Program-made: the position numbers and the translations under genes
NCBI GenBank assembly: GCA_046727435.1
Contig: JBKPCR010000166.1
Location: 1-14,431 of the forward strand
Source of the DNA: CAVPRW01 sp046727435 [NCBI: bacterium]
GTDB taxonomy: Bacteria > Tectomicrobia > Entotheonellia > J063
DNA: 14,431 nucleotides
Reading direction: 5' to 3'
Part shown: positions 12,389 through 14,431 of the stretch, piece after piece
Layout of the letters: every line of letters begins with the position of its first letter
Numbering within the stretch: position 1 is the first letter of the stretch
The notes under the pieces: model-generated
What the model was told of the DNA's origin: nothing
The model's database searches: none
What the model saw: the letters and a program-made list of their open reading frames with translations, nothing else

Positions 12389-12431
12389 TACTAATGCATG
12401 ACATTCGCCCAGAATCAGCGAGGCCGCCCGT

Positions 12432-12538
12432 TCAGCGCGTGTTGCCGCGGGCCGTGGCGGCGTCGCGCGCCTCGCGCGCCGGGCTGGGCGGCAGTAACGT
12501 GGCGATCAGCCGGCGCACGACTTCGGCGTGGCCCTCCA
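12432..12538 (-). pseudogene. C-terminal fragment of an unidentified protein, ending at TIME-3
   Basis: A minus-strand frame reads LRLEGHAEVVRRLIATLLPP then SPAREARDAATARGNTR and TGA at 12432-12434. Strong GC-rich codon use and a regular helix suggest it was once coding. Upstream it is cut by the terminal repeat of TIME-3. I cannot name the family; it does not match the C-terminus I expect for IS1182 transposases. Confidence 0.3.
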
Positions 12539-12640
12539 GCCGCAAACGCCGGAAAATTTACGGTAGCGACTCTGGCCGAAAACTAATGTTTTGTGCCAAG
12601 GCGCTTACCGTACATTTTCCACTGGCTGCTCCTGGAACCC
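12533..12640. mobile_element. TIME-3: short Tn3-type miniature element, 108 bp
   Basis: The right end, reverse complemented, starts GGGTTCCAGGAGCAGCC and continues GTGGAAAATGTACGGTAAG. The left end reads CCAGCCGCAAACGCCGGAAA then ATTTACGGTAGCG. These align with the TIME-1 and TIME-2 ends, but the left tip (CCC instead of GGG) is changed. Only about 32 bp separate the repeats, and the res-like core is gone. The flanks share no target duplication, and different gene fragments lie on either side, so it may be a deletion or recombination junction rather than a simple insertion. Confidence 0.6.
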
Positions 12641-12906
12641 CAATCAATCCGACTACGCACCGCATCGGCCGCTTGGCGGTCCGACAAGCCTTCGGCAAAT
12701 TGCATCACGGTCGCCAATGCTAGCCGCCAGGGGGCCTCGGCAGGCTGCCCACGAGCTGGAAAGAGGTGAGCAAAGAGGTGATCATTGTAGATGGTCCCAA
12801 GTTCATCGCGTATCCGCATGTACACATTCCCGTGAGGAAAAGCAGCGTGCGCGACGCGTATCGTCTCTTCAGGGACCGGTGGAACTTCCTGGGCGTGGAG
12901 CGACAT
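12641..12906 (-). pseudogene. IS1182-family transposase, N-terminal fragment
   Basis: From ATG 12906 the frame reads MSLHAQEVPPVPEETIRVAH, AAFPHGNVYMRIRDELGTIY, NDHLFAHLFPARGQPAEAPW, LATVMQFAEGLSDRQAADAV and RSRIDW. This is the characteristic N-terminal domain of IS1182 transposases (PARGQPAEAPWRLAL...FAEGLSDRQAADAVR.RIDWKY). After RIDW the homology stops at the TIME-3 end, and the frame runs on with element sequence to a stop at 12583. The DDE catalytic domain is missing, so it is inactive. AGGAGAAGG 5' of the ATG is a good ribosome binding site, a remnant of the intact IS. Confidence 0.85.
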
Positions 12907-13016
12907 GGGCCTTCTCCTTCAGCCATCTTCACACGATATGACAGCGATTGAGATGGCCGATCATAGCAGATCGCTCATACCGGTTGGCATCCCTTCCCAG
13001 GAATTCGCCACCAGTA

Positions 13017-13218
13017 TCAGAACATGGTTTACATCAGTGCGGAACGAAGCCGACCGTGTTGGACCAACATAGCCCATTGAATTTACACATGTTGGCCCTC
13101 TCGCTTTGAGGGCTCACTCCTATGCACGATGCGGCTCTGGGGGCTGGTCAAGCGGATGTTTCCTAAACAAGGTCGGCTTCACTCCGCACTGATGTAAATG
13201 ATGTTGTGACGCGCTTTG
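13017..13218. mobile_element. MITE-B2: second copy of the 202 bp inverted-repeat element
   Basis: It is gap-free against 3811-4012 (about 90% by eye). TIRs begin TCAGAACATGGTTTACATCA on the left and the complement of ATGATGTTGTGACGCG on the right, each continuing into CAGTGCGGA..GAAGCCGACC. Inside are CCAACAT...ATGTTGG and GCCCTC...GAGGGC stems, so the transcript would be highly structured. Its right end joins directly to a 5'-truncated ABC substrate-binding protein gene. The 12907-13016 stretch to its left shows no gene. Confidence 0.85.
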
Positions 13219-13592
13219 TCCAGCCCCCACTTTGTAATGGTCTCTGCTGTATGGCCACCGGGTACCGGGAGTTCGTCCGGAAACATCCGGTGGCCACCAA
13301 GCGGGCGGTGCGGGCGATCTTGAAGGCCGCCGATCTGTGTGCCCGTGAGCCCGAGCGGGTGGCCCAGTTCCTGGTGGACAAAAACTACGTGAGCCGCTAT
13401 GACTCTGCCCTCCAGGCCATGAAAGAGGTCCCCTATGACACGTGGCGCGAGTACGACCCCGAGGACACGGTGCGCTTTTACGCCTTGCGCCTGCACGAGG
13501 CCGGCATGCTCAAGAGCAGCCCCCAGAAGATTATCGCCCAAGGTACCGACTGGCGCTTCCTGAATGAGCTGAAGAGAGAGCTGAAGGGCTAA
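13219..13592 (+). pseudogene. ABC transporter substrate-binding protein (NMT1/THI5/SsuA-like), C-terminal fragment
   Basis: The frame reads CCMATGYREFVRKHPVATKR, AVRAILKAADLCAREPERVA, QFLVDKNYVSRYDSALQAMK, EVPYDTWREYDPEDTVRFYA and ends TDWRFLNELKRELKG with TAA at 13592. This matches the last third of NitT/TauT-type periplasmic binding proteins, where FVRKHPVATKRA.RAILKA and FYALRL.EAGM.KSSPQKII are recurrent. The signal peptide, lobe I and most of the ligand site are missing. The break lies within about 20 bp of the MITE-B2 right end. An ATG at 13206 inside the element could allow translation of a 128-residue stub without function. Codon use is strongly GC-biased, as expected for the host. 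Confidence 0.8.
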
Positions 13593-13730
13593 CGGCGCAC
13601 ACCGCGACATGGTCGGCTAACCTCGGCACAGGCGTCAAGGAGGTGTTGACCCGGTTTGTGCCACGGTACCGCTGCTGACTTCAAGAGCTGAATTGATTAT
13701 CAGACAAAGACTTATGTCGTTCGCAGTGAA

Positions 13731-13830
13731 TGTGAGCAGAACCGGATGTTTGCAAGTTCTTCTCACCGATTGTGAGTTGATTCTCAGAGACTGTGAGCAG
13801 GAGGGTGGTTTCATTCTCAGTTAATCTGAG
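13731..13830 (+). repeat. Cluster of TTCTCA and TGTGAG motifs, IS-end-like
   Basis: TGTGAGCAG occurs at 13731-13739 and 13792-13800, TGTGAG at 13771-13776, and TTCTCA at 13760-13765, 13781-13786 and 13814-13819. Spacing is about 20-40 bp, with motifs alternating in orientation (TTCTCAC and GTGAG are near complements). This resembles the multiple-site ends of IS21-type elements and echoes the TTCTCAGG arrays in the 199 bp arms. No transposase gene is adjacent, so it is probably an orphan end. Confidence 0.45.
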
Positions 13831-13987
13831 TCGAAACCGTGCGCTGTTATCGAGCAGACGCCCCGATGTTCTCGATTCATTACATATAGCCGGTGGGGAT
13901 GGTGCTGGTTGGGGTGTATTGGGAGCAGGCTATCGAGGACGGCGGAGGCGGGGTGGGGGGCACGTACGGCACCGCTGGTGAAGGGCT

Positions 13988-14028
13988 GGGGCCAGGAGTC
14001 ACCGCACGGAACCGGGCACCCTGGCCCC
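13988..14028 (-). terminator. GC-rich stem-loop downstream of the minus-strand exported protein
   Basis: GGGGCCAGG (13988-13996) pairs with CCTGGCCCC (14020-14028) across 23 nt. It lies 38 bp beyond the stop of the minus-strand gene. There is no clear U-tract, so terminator function is uncertain. Confidence 0.3.
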
Positions 14029-14065
14029 TTGCCTCCGCACCGGGCGCGTCCGCCGCGCGGCGCGC

Positions 14066-14431
14066 TTAGAACTCGACCTGCTCGCCCTTGATCATGCGGA
14101 CGGCTTCGATCGTCACCGAGCCGGCGCCGGCGAAGGCGCGGGCCTTCGCGGTGCCGCTGACGGCCTTGGCATCGACCACGCCGAGTGCCTGCACCTCCAC
14201 CACATGGACCCCCGCCGTGAGATCGGGGGCGATGAAGTTGAAGGCATTAGCCGTCAAGCTGTTGAGGAGCACGGTGATTTCCTCCGGGGTGGTCGTGCAC
14301 TCCGTGGGAATGGCGGCCCCAGCCGGACAGCTCAAGATCCCCTGCAACGTCGCCGCCAGCGTCTGCAGCCGGCTGCAGTAGGTCACCCCCGCCCCGTCCA
14401 CGCCTGACCCCGGTGAGCCCTCGAACGCCAG
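14066..14431 (-). CDS. Probable exported or surface protein, C-terminal part (5' end outside window)
   Basis: The frame is open from the right window edge to TAG 14066, at least 121 residues. It reads LAFEGSPGSGVDGAGVTYC, then SRLQTLAATLQGILSC with spaced cysteines (YCSRL, LSCPAG, ECTTTPE), then TANAFNFIAPDLTAGVHVVE and a closing SVTIEAVRMIKGEQVEF. The Ala/Val/Gly-rich beta pattern and paired cysteines suggest a secreted protein; ADL-TAGVHVVEVQA looks like a beta-sandwich strand pair. No enzyme motif is visible and I cannot name a family. GTG 14401 is internal, since the same frame continues upstream of it. The start and any signal peptide lie beyond the window. Confidence 0.6.
   Translation of the reverse strand: MAFEGSPGSGVDGAGVTYCSRLQTLAATLQGILSCPAGAAIPTECTTTPEEITVLLNSLTANAFNFIAPDLTAGVHVVEVQALGVVDAKAVSGTAKARAFAGAGSVTIEAVRMIKGEQVEF

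Larger units (their letters stand above)
13593..14065. other. 473 bp without a gene; holds a TTCTCA/TGTGAG repeat block
   Basis: No convincing ORF is present. The left third is plain intergenic DNA. Bases 13731-13830 hold the short repeats listed separately. Bases 13880-14060 are G- and C-rich with a hairpin at 13988-14028. Confidence 0.5.

Overview
The window looks like accessory DNA from a GC-rich, uncultured soil or sediment type bacterium. The protein styles fit lineages such as NC10/Methylomirabilota, Rokubacteria or Tectomicrobia: a TPR-rich ATPase tail, HAF repeats, DUF1566, a NitT/TauT-like binding protein tail and an IS1182 relic. This placement is inference from style only. There are no rRNA, tRNA or CRISPR features. 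Much of the window is a mosaic of truncated genes joined by small non-autonomous mobile elements, with few intact housekeeping-like genes.

Layout. Bases 1-1242 hold the end of a TPR/ATPase regulator, a 327 bp miniature element (TIME-1) and an IS3-family relic. Bases 1807-3879 form a visibly more AT-rich islet with a DUF559/Vsr-like PD-(D/E)XK nuclease (minus strand) diverging from a tyrosine recombinase (plus strand). The recombinase's C-terminal tail is supplied by a second kind of miniature element (MITE-B1). Bases 4342-7661 are a minus-strand cluster of small zinc-finger-like and exported proteins: DUF1566, a zinc-finger paralog, a HAF-repeat protein, an Ig-like domain out of frame behind it, a Cys-rich secreted protein and a second zinc-finger paralog. 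TIME-2 is inserted exactly at the stop codon of the Cys-rich gene.

Bases 7662-9202 are a 1.54 kb unit: a double NTF2/SnoaL-like gene enclosed by two 199 bp inverted repeats that align without indels (about 84% by eye). The unit abuts a 5'-truncated DUF1566 gene on one side. On the other side, after a short GC-rich gap, lie an IS-end-like repeat block and a 5'-truncated phage terminase. Bases 10424-12388 carry a plus-strand run of six small genes of mostly unknown function: an excisionase-like HTH, a repeat-rich protein with a frameshifted C-terminus, a small exported protein, a small helical protein, a zinc-finger protein and a 4-bp-overlapping partner. Bases 12432-13592 hold TIME-3 fused to an IS1182 transposase fragment, then MITE-B2 fused to the tail of an ABC transporter substrate-binding protein. 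The right edge holds another repeat block and a partial exported protein.

The strongest unusual signals are three. (1) A family of three Tn3-type miniature elements, two of which share a conserved resolvase-site-like core. (2) A second 202 bp miniature element family present twice. (3) The NTF2-like gene carried between long, motif-rich inverted repeats. The small-gene operon at 10.4-12.4 kb is the best candidate for an undescribed functional module, but its role cannot be read from sequence alone.
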